From TH1177 sp042138015 (GTDB taxonomy: Archaea; Thermoproteota; Nitrososphaeria; Nitrososphaerales; Nitrososphaeraceae), in the NCBI GenBank assembly GCA_042138015.1, contig JBHIVA010000002.1, positions 1 to 64,000 of the forward strand: DNA of 64,000 nt, read 5' to 3'. Below, one piece after another: positions 54,790-63,684 of the stretch. Made by a program: the position numbers and the translations under genes. Every line of letters begins with the position of its first letter. The first letter of the stretch is position 1. A model generated the notes under the pieces. It was not told where the DNA came from. It saw only the letters and a program-made list of their open reading frames with translations, and searched no databases.

Positions 54790-55668
54790 ATGAAAATAGG
54801 AAGTATAGGGTTGGGACTGCTAGGAAAAAGTATTAGCATAAGACTTTTAAATTGTGGATACAAAATAGGTGTATATAATAGAACTTATTCCAAATCTAAA
54901 TTATTGGAGAGAAAAGGAGCGATAATTTATGAAACTCCCGAAAAATTAGCTAACATGTGTGATATGATTATTTTATGTGTTACTAATTTTGAGGCAATTA
55001 ACGATATATTATTTCATCAAGACGGACTTGTTAATACCACTAACAAAAAATTAATAGTATCTGATTTTAGTACTATAACTCCCAAACAAGGACAAATTCT
55101 GTATGAAAAATTGAAAGAAAATAGAATTTCTTTTTTAAATACACCAGTCATGGGAGGACCTACAGCTGCCATAAAAGGACATCTAATTGCCATTGTTTCA
55201 GGAGACACATACTCTTTTAAAAAGATTAAACCTATACTCGAAAAACTAGGAAATCCTATATTTTACATTGGAGATAGACCTGGAATCGCTAATGCAATTA
55301 AATTATCTTTAAACCTTAATATAGCTATAATTGCAGCCGCCCTCTCAGAAGGACTAGTTCTATCATCCAGATTCCAATTAGACCCAAATCTATATTTACA
55401 AATTCTTAACTCTACTTATTTTAAAACTAATACTAGTGAAAATAAAGGTCTTAATATGGTAAATGATAGATATCCACCGTCTTTTTATCTAAAAAATATG
55501 AGAAAAGATCTAAATTTAGTTATGGAAGCAGCCAAGGATCAAGATATTTTACTACCGGTAACAAATACGGTTTTGCAATTATTTGATTATGCTCAGAAAT
55601 TTGGATTAGGAAATCTCGATTATACTGCCATTTATAAATTAATCAAAAAATTAAATCATATTAATTAG
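54790..55668 (+). CDS. Beta-hydroxyacid dehydrogenase (3-hydroxyisobutyrate type)
   Basis: 292-aa NAD(P)-dependent oxidoreductase of the 6-phosphogluconate/hydroxyisobutyrate dehydrogenase family. Rossmann IGSIGLGLLGKSISIRLLNC (about 3-22), VYNRTYSK, VSDFSTITP, substrate loop FLNTPVMGGPTAAIKGHL, and catalytic Lys in NAIKLSLNLNI. Possible substrates: 3-hydroxyisobutyrate, tartronate semialdehyde or glyoxylate (GLYR). ATG at 54790. Confidence 0.9.
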   Translation: MKIGSIGLGLLGKSISIRLLNCGYKIGVYNRTYSKSKLLERKGAIIYETPEKLANMCDMIILCVTNFEAINDILFHQDGLVNTTNKKLIVSDFSTITPKQGQILYEKLKENRISFLNTPVMGGPTAAIKGHLIAIVSGDTYSFKKIKPILEKLGNPIFYIGDRPGIANAIKLSLNLNIAIIAAALSEGLVLSSRFQLDPNLYLQILNSTYFKTNTSENKGLNMVNDRYPPSFYLKNMRKDLNLVMEAAKDQDILLPVTNTVLQLFDYAQKFGLGNLDYTAIYKLIKKLNHIN

Positions 55669-56237
55669 TATTGTAAACAAGATTCTAAACATTAAGACTG
55701 ATTTTTAATTATCTATTAGTTTAGTTTATTATTAATTATTGAAGAATTATGAGCCATAATAAAATCACACATTTAAAGATAATATGTTATACAAAAAACA
55801 CTTCAATTAAAAAAATCGATATTAGAAACATATGAAAGTTATTTATTGATCAAATCTAATCAAAATTTATAATTGACTCCCCTTACAGTACATTTAAGAT
55901 GATTATTGTTTTATAAAATTTAAATGTGAGATATTTTAATTATATATATTATTTTCCAACTATAGTAATTTTAACGTAAAATAAGAATCAAATTGAGTGA
56001 AGAGTTAAATCCCAAACATCCACAAATTCGTATTGAATTAAATTCTTTTATGTTGAAAAGTAATTTTAAGGATTAATTATATTATTTGTTAGATAGATAG
56101 AATCTCAAACTCTTACTTATACTCCACAGTAATAATACTACTAGAACCTAAAATCATATAGTATTGGACACGTATAAACTTTATAAATTTTAATTATACA
56201 AATAAAAAATAAAATATTATTTTAACAATAGTAAGAA
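55669..56237. other. gene-free AT-rich stretch
   Basis: About 570 bases after the dehydrogenase with no supportable gene in any frame. Very AT-rich. It leads into the TATA box of the candidate RNA. Confidence 0.45.
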
Positions 56238-56240
56238 TAT

Positions 56241-56250
56241 TTATATATAT
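56241..56250 (+). promoter_or_regulatory. TATA box of candidate RNA
   Basis: TTATATATAT, part of a longer T/A run (56238-56254), about 25-30 bases before the first base of a 10-bp stem at 56274, which would put the transcription start at the foot of the stem. Confidence 0.45.
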
Positions 56251-56273
56251 AAAAAACTATAAACTTGCAATAC

Positions 56274-56402
56274 ACTAGATTATAGAATCAAAAACTGATA
56301 GGCGAGCCAAAAAGAAAAGTAAAGCCATTCGACCATCGCAAGCCTGAAAATAATCTAGTTGTTGGTTAGGAAGTTAGTCAACGAAGAATTAACAATCCTA
56401 AC
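56274..56402 (+). ncRNA. Candidate structured small RNA
   Basis: ACTAGATTAT (56274-56283) pairs perfectly with ATAATCTAGT (56350-56359), enclosing 66 bases richer in G and C than the surroundings, with a possible inner AGGC/GCCT pairing. A second hairpin follows (GTTAGGA 56365-56371 with TCCTAAC 56396-56402). A TATA box sits at the proper distance upstream. No known family (SRP, RNase P, tRNA, common riboswitches) matches by eye. A very short ORF inside (ending in AKKKSKAIRPSQA) has no start codon, so RNA is the better reading. Confidence 0.45.
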
Positions 56403-56454
56403 TAATTAAAAATTATTGAAATTAAAAATTATTTAATAAAAATATCTATTTATC

Positions 56455-56724
56455 TTAATTCGGGAACACTAGGTTCATTCTCTATAATCTAATATAGTCT
56501 TTCTATTTCTTTCTCATACTTTTCAATTCTTTTAGTTTGGTATTCAAAAGATAATTCTAAATCTCTTATAATTTCTTTATTGTCTTGTCATTCTACTAAA
56601 TTTGTTTGATAAAATGGTCCTGAGTTTCTCTATTGGTTTTAAATTGATTTATTTTTTCGAAAGTTCCTAATGATATTCTCAGAATTGTCTTAACTACACG
56701 AACAAACTTTTTAGGTCGACCCAT
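56455..56724 (-). pseudogene. Broken small gene of a mobile element (MGRPKK... type)
   Basis: From ATG at 56724: MGRPKKFVRVVKTILRISLG and TFEKINQFKTNRETQDHFIKQ, then TAG. A different frame continues with a coiled-coil-like QDNKEIIRDLELSFEYQTKRIEKYEKEIERLY, another stop, and IIENEPSVPELR. The start resembles short DNA-binding (ribbon-helix-helix-like) proteins found beside thaumarchaeal integrases. One frameshift and one stop break it. Its ATG overlaps the end of the next pseudogene. Confidence 0.5.
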
Positions 56725-56923
56725 TTTCAGACTTCTTTTGCTTATTATCGTTAGATTCTAAAGAAACAAATTGATGCAGGTATTCCATGAGTTTCTCGCC
56801 CATATCGTCATGACGGCCTTCACTCAGTGATATTAACTTATGCAAATATGAATTTAAAGAGCCAACCAAGTCACTATAAAATTTTGGACCAATTGTTCAA
56901 CAACGTTCTAAATGTAATTTCAT
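56711..56923 (-). pseudogene. 70-aa gene with in-frame TGA
   Basis: ATG at 56923 gives MKLHLERC, an in-frame TGA, then TIGPKFYSDLVGSLNSYLHK and LISLSEGRHDDMGEKLMEYL up to SENGST. Without the stop it would be a 70-aa acidic helical protein. Lies between two other small genes of the decayed element, overlapping the downstream ATG. Function unknown. Confidence 0.45.
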
Positions 56924-56970
56924 AAAAACTGTAAAAAAGAAGACTTATCAACATAAAATAAATAAATAAA

Positions 56971-57264
56971 TTATTTCGATGATTCCAATTTTCTTTTAGT
57001 CCATTCATATTGTTTGGTCACTTCATCTGTCTCGTTCTCTAGGTCTTCCAGGTATTTTTTTGCTGTTTTAATGGTTCTACTTGATATTTCTTTAATTCTC
57101 TGATCAATCGATTGATCAATGGTTTGTTGTGATTCATCTATAATTCGTTTTAAATTATAAATATCATCAAAATGGTATCTATACATATTTTCATTTAATT
57201 CTTCCTCACGAATCAAATCTTTATCGTTTGTCATAATTACTATGGATCCAATAACCATTTCCAA
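56971..57264 (-). CDS. Small coiled-coil protein of the decayed element
   Basis: 97 aa, highly charged and helical: YHFDDIYNLKRIIDESQQTI and RTIKTAKKYLEDLENETDEV can form a coiled coil. No recognised family. It keeps an open frame while its neighbours are broken. Start may be the second Met (near residue 11). Confidence 0.45.
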   Translation of the reverse strand: MEMVIGSIVIMTNDKDLIREEELNENMYRYHFDDIYNLKRIIDESQQTIDQSIDQRIKEISSRTIKTAKKYLEDLENETDEVTKQYEWTKRKLESSK

Positions 57265-57279
57265 CTATTTCTTTTTTTA

Positions 57280-58810
57280 CTATATTTGATCTATAGATGA
57301 TTTAGATCTCCATATTCTTTCTCTTGTTCTAATCCTAATTCTTTCAGAATTTAGATTTACTATGTAATATACCTGCTTCACCTGATATTTTAATAATCGT
57401 CTTTCTTTTACTATTTCTCCCATTATTTTTGCCCTTCCTTCATGATCTTGCTTCATCCATATCTGTGTAGTTTTATTATCAATAGAAAAATTCTAAATCG
57501 TTTCAAACGTTTCTGCAATTCTCATAATTTCTTGCTTGGTTATCGTGTTATCAAGGGTTAATTTTTCTACCTTCGCTATCCATTCTTTGATCCGATTTTC
57601 TTCCTCTTGTTTTATCTGATTATATGATTCTGCGTTCAAAGTATAGGCACATTTTGAACAGAATTTATTTTCCAGTGAATTAATTAAATCACATGTAGGA
57701 CAATCAAAGATTGTAGATTTTTAGGTTTTAGATTTATCCAGAATTATTTCATTATGCTCAAGTATTTTTTCCTTGAGGTCATTGCCCATTCTGGTTTTAA
57801 TGTATCAAATCCCTGCCTACAATTCATTGACCATCTTACCTTCTCCTTTAGGGCGTATTCTGATAGATAGTCGAAATATGGCGTAATCGATGAATGTCTT
57901 ATGCAATAGGGATTCATTTCTTTGTTTTTAGCAGATTTTAAGTATCTCTTTTTCCTTTGTGTCTATAATCTCATTATTCTCTATCAAACGTTTTATCCTG
58001 TCACATAATTGTCCCATCATTCTCCATAATGCTAGTGAATCAATTGGTGAACCGTTAATTAGATTGCAAATCAATTTTGCATCAGGTTCATCTCTGAAAT
58101 GATGCTCCTTTAACCAGTCTCTTACATATGGAATTGAGATTGTTAACAGAAGAGGACCTGATCCAGTCTTTGCCTGATATGGTATTTCACCTTCACCATA
58201 TTTTTCGTTCAGGCAAATGTTTGTTATTTTTAGTAATTTAAGTTCGTGAGGCCTGGCATTAAAATCCCACATTGAAGTCAATACTGCTTTATTTCTTTTC
58301 CGAGGTTCAAATTTTACTGCAGTTAATAGTTCTTCCTTTGATCGATATCTCAGATTCTGAATATGGGTTTGTTATTTTACTTTTTTTGGCTTTATTCTCA
58401 AGATTTCTTGAGTTATCCTTGCTTCTATTTCTCTATCTAACTTTCCTAAATGGAAATTGTAAATCCAGCGATAAAATGTTACAATTCTAGGAAGGTAATC
58501 ATTCCATGTAGAAATCCATCTTTGTTCAGGATACTTGTCTTTACTTTTCTTCTTTGTATCAAGGAATTCAAGTATTCTTTGTTTATTTTTTACATCAATG
58601 AAGAACTATTATCATTATCTAAATATTTAGATTCAAGAAAATCTGAAAATAAGAATACCAGTTTCATAGTGTTTCTTACAGAATGATGACTCTTATCGCT
58701 ATCAGGTAGAAACTTGTAATATCCTTTTATTATCTCATTATTACTAATATTTTTGACGTTATCTATACGCTTTATTAGATGTGTAACTAGATGTTCTTCC
58801 TAACCTGCAG
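57280..58810 (-). pseudogene. Decayed tyrosine recombinase (thaumarchaeal integrase)
   Basis: Fragments in order along the minus strand: IIKGYYKFLPDSDKSHHSVR and VFLFSDFLESKYL; DYLPRIVTFYRWIYNFHLGK; IQNLRYRSKEELLTAVKF; the largest open piece (57928-58281 and its upstream frame) with GEGEIPYQAKTGSGPLLLTI, which is the region with the first catalytic Arg/Lys; then NPYCIRHSSIT (the HxxR box) and, after a shift, CPTCDLINSLENKFCSKC, a zinc ribbon. At least four stops or frameshifts. An intact copy would integrate a plasmid or virus into a chromosomal site, usually a tRNA gene. Confidence 0.7.
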
Positions 58811-59130
58811 AGGCATCAATTACAGATGGTGATGACGACCATCTACGTATTTAACTAGCTTCTGTAATACAAAATCATGTATTTGAACTATACAATAATA
58901 TCTGGTCAGATACCCTAGTTCTTTCATCATATATCAGAAAGCTACTCATCATTCCAGGATTTAATGATACATTTCTTTTAAAAGGTATGTACTATTGAAT
59001 ATATATTATCTCTATATAAATTTGATATGATTGATAGAGAACTTCGTCAATTGATTGTAAAATTTTATTTACAAATTATTGCATCTATTGTTACTGATTA
59101 TCTTTTATAAGAAAAACAAAACTGTAGTTT
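58811..59130. other. intergenic stretch before the AAA module
   Basis: About 320 bases. The first part may hold further integrase debris (fragments such as QIHDFVLQKLVKYVDG in the minus strand), the rest is AT-rich leader DNA of the next gene. No intact ORF. Confidence 0.4.
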
Positions 59131-59772
59131 ATGTCTTTAGAAGAAAAAATCTTTCAAAAAATTTTTTCTTCCGGTATAGAGGGAGTAAAAAAAACTATTC
59201 TAAAGAAAGAATATCCTGAGCTTGATGTTGATAAAAATCTTGATAATTGGGTTAATAAGGGCGAAATAATAATTGCTAAAAAAGCTAATACTTTCTACTG
59301 CTGGCACAAAGATAACTATTTTCAATATTTAATTATCTCGGATCCTAAATTCAAATATGTTTATGGGCTACTAAAGGATTTAAAAGATTCCTTCCATGGT
59401 TTCTCTACAACTGTAGACAAACACGTCGAAAAATTAGATAGCAGACTAATATTATTAATGGATTCATTATTAACTAACAATACTCAAAAATATGAAGAGT
59501 CATTTTCATTGCCCGATAACAAATTAGATTTAGAGGTACTTAAACAAGATTTTGATCTGTCTATATCTAAGTTTTCAGGATCAGTTGGTTGGGTAGAATT
59601 ATCTACAATAAAAAATGACCTCTGCCCTAAATATCAGATAACAGATAATCAATTTTATTCTTATGTTGAACAATTGGTAACTCATTTCAAAGATGACTAT
59701 GAATTATCCTCCGGTGGTGGAGAAGGGATAATTGTTAGAGGTCTTATACATGGATTTGTAAGGTGTTTATGA
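59131..59772 (+). CDS. Winged-helix-like protein, partner of the AAA ATPase
   Basis: 213 aa. The N-terminal 60 residues (LEEKIFQKIFSSGIEGVKKT, then NWVNKGEIIIAKKANTFYCW) read like a winged-helix domain with a beta wing; the middle is helical (KDLKDSFHGFSTTVDKHVEK); the C-terminal 75 residues form a second wing-like domain ending GGGEGIIVRGLIHGFVRCL. No family recognised. TGA is one base from the TTG start of the ATPase, so the two proteins are made together and probably work as a complex. Confidence 0.6.
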   Translation: MSLEEKIFQKIFSSGIEGVKKTILKKEYPELDVDKNLDNWVNKGEIIIAKKANTFYCWHKDNYFQYLIISDPKFKYVYGLLKDLKDSFHGFSTTVDKHVEKLDSRLILLMDSLLTNNTQKYEESFSLPDNKLDLEVLKQDFDLSISKFSGSVGWVELSTIKNDLCPKYQITDNQFYSYVEQLVTHFKDDYELSSGGGEGIIVRGLIHGFVRCL

Positions 59773-59773
59773 T

Positions 59774-61381
59774 TTGTATCCATACCAGCTCAACCATAAT
59801 CCATTTCCTAATACTCCTACTCCATCCGAAAAAGATGCAAGAATTTTAGGTGGAAAAAAACATATTGATGCAAAACATTCGATTATATCATGCATAAATG
59901 ACTTATCACAAAATGTAAAACTTACCAATACAAACAATGAATTTCGAATCATTACGATAATACAAGATGTCGGTTCAGGAAAAACTCATCTTACAATCCA
60001 TCTAAAAGTATCTGATGTAAAGGAAAAAGCGATTTTTTCATATATTGATCTGTCAAAGGTTTATCCTAAAAATATTCAGAGTATTTATCAGTCTATGATT
60101 TATGGATTTGAAAAGGACTATCTAAATACATTGAGAAAAGAATTATTATATTATATATTGGATAAAAGTAGAAGAAATAAGAAACTCGCAAAAAAAATTT
60201 TCAGACTAGGATTACTAGAATCATTATCAGGAAAGGGCATAGAAAGCAAGGCCCTTCTAAGCGTTGAAAATAAGTTGGATATCAGTATTAAAGATATAGA
60301 TTCCTTATTTATAGAAGAATTTTCTGAAAACGATATTAAGATAATTAAAAAAATTATACAAAATAGATTTGAATCTCTAGAATCAATAACGATGTTAGAA
60401 ATGATAAATAGGCTTACGCTGTTATCAAGATTAAACCTTTTATTATTCAACAAAATATCTATATTCCAATTCGATGAATTCGATGCTGAAAGTAATACAT
60501 TATCATTGGTAAAGGCTTTGATTAATACCCATTTGCCTAATACGATATTAATGATGAATTTGACTCCTTATTCTTACAACAAAATTGGAAGAACTGATGG
60601 ATCTGTCTATGATAGGTTAGAAAAAGCGAATTATAAAATAGATCTTGCAGGGTCAAATTCCTTTGAAGAAATTTCTGAAATTGTGATGGAGTATCTTTTT
60701 TATAATGATCATATATCTGGAAATCAAGAAATAGTTAGAAGGAATCTAATAGCCATATTAAAAATATTATATGATGACTTTGATTTCAGAAATATTCGTT
60801 CAATACTAAATATAATGCATAATACATTTGAAATTGCACGTCAGAAAAACATATCATCCATCAATGAAGAATGTATAGATGAATCATTAAAGATCGTTTA
60901 TCCAGGAATGAAGATAAAGGGAAGTATTATGAACATATCAATTTCTGAATACATTAAGATAAAAAGTTACTTAACAACTGATACTAACTTAGAAAACGAA
61001 ATTGTTTCTTCTATACAATCTTTGTTGGAATCATTAGAACATCATGGATCTCCTATTTCTAATAGAACTTTTTCAAGAAGTGATATTGATATATCCTACT
61101 CTGAATTAGTCAATACCACAAAATCAGCTAATATTAACGCAACTACTGCACTTGTATTAAACGAGCAATTGTCTTCTGATTATGACTCTATGTATTTAAA
61201 CAAAAAACAAAATAAATTATATACACCCTCTACAATAAGTCATGAAAAACCTAAAATTTGGCTAGATCGTTCTAAGATTATTGACTTACTCTATTATTAT
61301 CATAAACTAAAGGATAACGTTAATACTTTGGAAGATGATGAAAGAGCTTTAATATTAGCCAAGTCTTTAAACCTAAAATAG
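59774..61381 (+). CDS. AAA+ ATPase, unfamiliar subfamily
   Basis: 535 aa. A start YPYQLNHNPFPNTPTPSEKD recalls ExeA/Orc-like ATPases (H-x-NPFP...), followed by GGKKHIDAKHSII, Walker A IIQDVGSGKTHLT (about 68-80, lacking the usual first Gly), Walker B ISIFQFDEFDAES (about 232-244), a sensor-1-like TILMMNLTPYSYN and an Arg-finger candidate in YDRLEKANYK. A helical lid and C-terminal winged-helix-like part (about 380-480) follow. Starts at TTG 59774. Not recognised as a known replication, transposition or defence ATPase. Confidence 0.65.
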   Translation: MYPYQLNHNPFPNTPTPSEKDARILGGKKHIDAKHSIISCINDLSQNVKLTNTNNEFRIITIIQDVGSGKTHLTIHLKVSDVKEKAIFSYIDLSKVYPKNIQSIYQSMIYGFEKDYLNTLRKELLYYILDKSRRNKKLAKKIFRLGLLESLSGKGIESKALLSVENKLDISIKDIDSLFIEEFSENDIKIIKKIIQNRFESLESITMLEMINRLTLLSRLNLLLFNKISIFQFDEFDAESNTLSLVKALINTHLPNTILMMNLTPYSYNKIGRTDGSVYDRLEKANYKIDLAGSNSFEEISEIVMEYLFYNDHISGNQEIVRRNLIAILKILYDDFDFRNIRSILNIMHNTFEIARQKNISSINEECIDESLKIVYPGMKIKGSIMNISISEYIKIKSYLTTDTNLENEIVSSIQSLLESLEHHGSPISNRTFSRSDIDISYSELVNTTKSANINATTALVLNEQLSSDYDSMYLNKKQNKLYTPSTISHEKPKIWLDRSKIIDLLYYYHKLKDNVNTLEDDERALILAKSLNLK

Positions 61382-61451
61382 TTGTTACAAATATTTTAAA
61401 TAGACAATTTTCCACCAAAGGAATAAAGAATACCTTATTAAATATTTAAGT

Positions 61452-61904
61452 GTGAAATTTAGAAAATTTGATAATTTAAATGATTTCATAGAACACCTTC
61501 ATACAGATGGATTTGGTTTGATTGATTACCAAAATCATAAAATACCTTGTATTTACGTCAAAAAAGAAATGTATGAAAATATTATAATGAAAACTTTTGG
61601 AAAGAAATATGTAGTAGATGTTCTACTCAATATCTTTTATGATGGAAGGTATGTGTTTGTCGATATTTTACTTGATTTTGTTAATTTAGAATTGGAAAAA
61701 AGTTTTTTGATGAATGTAAATGAAATTGATTTCTTCGAGTTTTTATACCAATATGGTTTACTAGCTATTCTTCCAAAGCCATATTCGGTTAATTCATCTT
61801 CTAATGTCTTTATAATTCAACTACCTAATAAAGATAAGATTGGAACGGCTGTAGAACTTATCAAGTCCAATATGAATAAAATAAAGTACAATGAAGGAGA
61901 ATGA
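61452..61904 (+). CDS. Small protein of the AAA module
   Basis: 150 aa from GTG at 61452. Alpha/beta mix: KFDNLNDFIEHLHTDGFGLI and IPCIYVKKEMYENIIMKTFG, then VDVLLNIFYDGRYVFVDILL and a C-terminal helix. No motif recognised. Its end overlaps the next gene by ATGA, and it lies 70 bases after the ATPase gene, so all four genes look like one operon. Confidence 0.55.
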   Translation: MKFRKFDNLNDFIEHLHTDGFGLIDYQNHKIPCIYVKKEMYENIIMKTFGKKYVVDVLLNIFYDGRYVFVDILLDFVNLELEKSFLMNVNEIDFFEFLYQYGLLAILPKPYSVNSSSNVFIIQLPNKDKIGTAVELIKSNMNKIKYNEGE

Positions 61905-62134
61905 CCACCTTGTCACCAATCAAAGGGTTACATAAGAAAAAGAAAAATTCTAAATTATCCAAATTGAGAGACATTAATAAATTAGAAGATTGTAATATTC
62001 CTAGAGAAATTGATACACACTATCAACTGTATGGAAAACATGTTTGGGAAACAGGAAAATTAGCTGTTTGCAACATTTGTAATGGCGGTATAGATGAAAA
62101 TGGTCTTTGTGCTTGTGGAAGTGGCGAAGACTAG
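61901..62134 (+). CDS. Small zinc-ribbon protein of the AAA module
   Basis: 77 aa. A basic start (KGLHKKKKNSKLSKLRDINK) is followed by REIDTHYQLYGKHVWETGKL, a CNIC pair and the terminal CACGSGED, giving a zinc ribbon. Overlaps the previous gene by four bases (ATGA). Probably binds nucleic acid; unrecognised. Confidence 0.55.
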   Translation: MTTLSPIKGLHKKKKNSKLSKLRDINKLEDCNIPREIDTHYQLYGKHVWETGKLAVCNICNGGIDENGLCACGSGED

Positions 62135-62168
62135 AAGAGATTCATTCTTCATCTGTTTAATCATAGTA

Positions 62169-62243
62169 TGCGACGACCGGGATTTGAACCCGGGTTACCA
62201 GATTGGCAATCTGATGTCCTAGACCAAACTGGACGACCGTCGC
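62169..62243 (-). tRNA. tRNA-Gly (GCC)
   Basis: On the minus strand the cloverleaf is complete. Acceptor stem GCGACGG pairs with TCGTCGC, including one G-T pair at its inner end; the anticodon arm is TCAGA-TTGCCAA-TCTGG with anticodon GCC; the T arm is CCGGG-TTCAAAT-CCCGG. No CCA is encoded and no intron is seen. GCC reads glycine GGC codons. It lies about 35 bases after the zinc-ribbon gene, which is on the other strand. Confidence 0.95.
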
Positions 62244-62270
62244 AACATACGGAATCTCCCTCTTTAGGTT

Positions 62271-62280
62271 ATTTAAAGTA
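62271..62280 (-). promoter_or_regulatory. TATA box of tRNA-Gly
   Basis: TACTTTAAAT on the minus strand, about 28-37 bases before the mature tRNA 5' end, a normal archaeal position. Confidence 0.45.
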
Positions 62281-62296
62281 TTTACTTGTATATTTT

Positions 62297-62920
62297 TTAT
62301 ATTAAAACTATTATGGTTGAATATCCTCTTCTCTCAGAAACAAAATTATTCACACATTCTTCTACTACAGCGGTTACCGAGATCACATCCCTCTCTGATC
62401 CTTTTTTCGCATCTAGTACAATATAATCATTTATAACGTCTCCTAACTCAAAACTTTCACTGCTTATGTGGTAATTGATTTCTGATGAAGAATTTATAAG
62501 CAATGTATTATTAGCATCATATTTCCCTATTCTTACTAACTTTTTTGGTTGGGGAATTGCTTTTATCTTTAATTTTATATCCCCTATTTGATGATATACA
62601 TACCTACATAATTTTCCTACATAAATGTCGAATTTAAATGGATAACCTGCGGTATTTTCAGCCATTTTATTTATACCATCGTTCATTATTATATCAATTT
62701 TCTTTATTGAATTTCCATATTTGAAAATCCATTTGTTTGTTTTACTTTTTACATCTTCTATAGCATTTCTTCTTCTCGTATCTTCTAGTTTGTCAAGATT
62801 ATATCTTTCGATCCAATTAAGATAATCTTCAGAAAGATCAAGAATAAATTGGGAACATATTTGCTGATAATTACTGATAGTTTCAATTCTATCATCGTTA
62901 TTATTACGACTAGCTAACAT
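62297..62920 (-). CDS. Protein of unknown function
   Basis: 207 aa, soluble, helical N-terminus (ISNYQQICSQFILDLSEDYL, RRRNAIEDVKSKTNKWIFKY) and beta-rich C-terminus (LKIKAIPQPKKLVRIGKYDA, VINDYIVLDAKKGSERDVIS). No motif recognised. Its ATG at 62920 faces the next gene across a 61-base shared upstream region, so the two are divergent. Confidence 0.55.
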   Translation of the reverse strand: MLASRNNNDDRIETISNYQQICSQFILDLSEDYLNWIERYNLDKLEDTRRRNAIEDVKSKTNKWIFKYGNSIKKIDIIMNDGINKMAENTAGYPFKFDIYVGKLCRYVYHQIGDIKLKIKAIPQPKKLVRIGKYDANNTLLINSSSEINYHISSESFELGDVINDYIVLDAKKGSERDVISVTAVVEECVNNFVSERRGYSTIIVLI

Positions 62921-62981
62921 AGTTTTAAGAGTATTCTACTAACTAGTATAATATATAAATATATATCAAATTCTACATTAT

Positions 62982-63446
62982 ATGGAATTCTCAGAACTAT
63001 TGAATGATTTGAGATATAATCTTAAACAAAATGAAAACGCTATTCAAAATCTAACCAAAAAAAATGCTAACCTAGCATTTTTTAAGATAAATGAAATTGC
63101 AAACTTTGTCGGTAAAAGACATGGAGTGCATCTACAATTGCATTTTCCTGATACTAAGAAAATATTGGAATTCGAATCCTATGGTAATCAAAATATTGGG
63201 ATAGTTTTAGATAAATTTAGAAAAAAATTTATTATTCCAAGAAATTTAATAAAAGATGAAGCTAAGAAACAAATTCCTGAAGCAAGTGTTTTAGATGCTT
63301 ATATGTATGAGGATAAAGAAGGGTTAAGAATAGTTCTCAAAACGGGAAGAATAGAGGTACTTCCTGGTTCGGTACATATCTGGTGTAAGATTGATCAGGA
63401 TATAGAAAGATTTATGAACTGGCTATTTAAATTTGTCATTAAGTAA
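62982..63446 (+). CDS. Protein of unknown function
   Basis: 154 aa: helical start (FSELLNDLRYNLKQNENAIQ), then mixed alpha/beta with HLQLHFPDTKKILEFESYG, VLDAYMYEDKEGLRIVLKTG and a final IERFMNWLFKFVIK helix. No motif recognised. Divergent from the preceding unknown gene. A TATATAAATATATAT stretch (about 62949-62963) just upstream could serve as its promoter. Confidence 0.55.
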   Translation: MEFSELLNDLRYNLKQNENAIQNLTKKNANLAFFKINEIANFVGKRHGVHLQLHFPDTKKILEFESYGNQNIGIVLDKFRKKFIIPRNLIKDEAKKQIPEASVLDAYMYEDKEGLRIVLKTGRIEVLPGSVHIWCKIDQDIERFMNWLFKFVIK

Positions 63447-63684
63447 ATAGTAATCATATTTTAATGCTTATTGGTCAAGAATAATATCCGAAGAATTTAT
63501 TTTTTTATTACATTTAATATTTGTCCTTTTCTTTTAACACTTTATGAATTGTGTCTGAATCTTTATTAAGCATTAATATATTATTCAATTCATTAAATAA
63601 AATTTATAAATCCTATAATACATTTGTACCTAAAATAGTTATATATTAAATCTGCAGGCAGAATAATATAAGAAAAATTGAGGA

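Noticed and set aside
56286..56346. Short peptide ending AKKKSKAIRPSQA
   Set aside because: There is no start codon after the upstream in-frame stop, and the stem pairing with the TATA box explains the segment better as RNA.
58272..58686. Two plus-strand ORFs opposite the integrase
   Set aside because: Both are antisense shadows of the recombinase fragments, which show clear family motifs on the minus strand.
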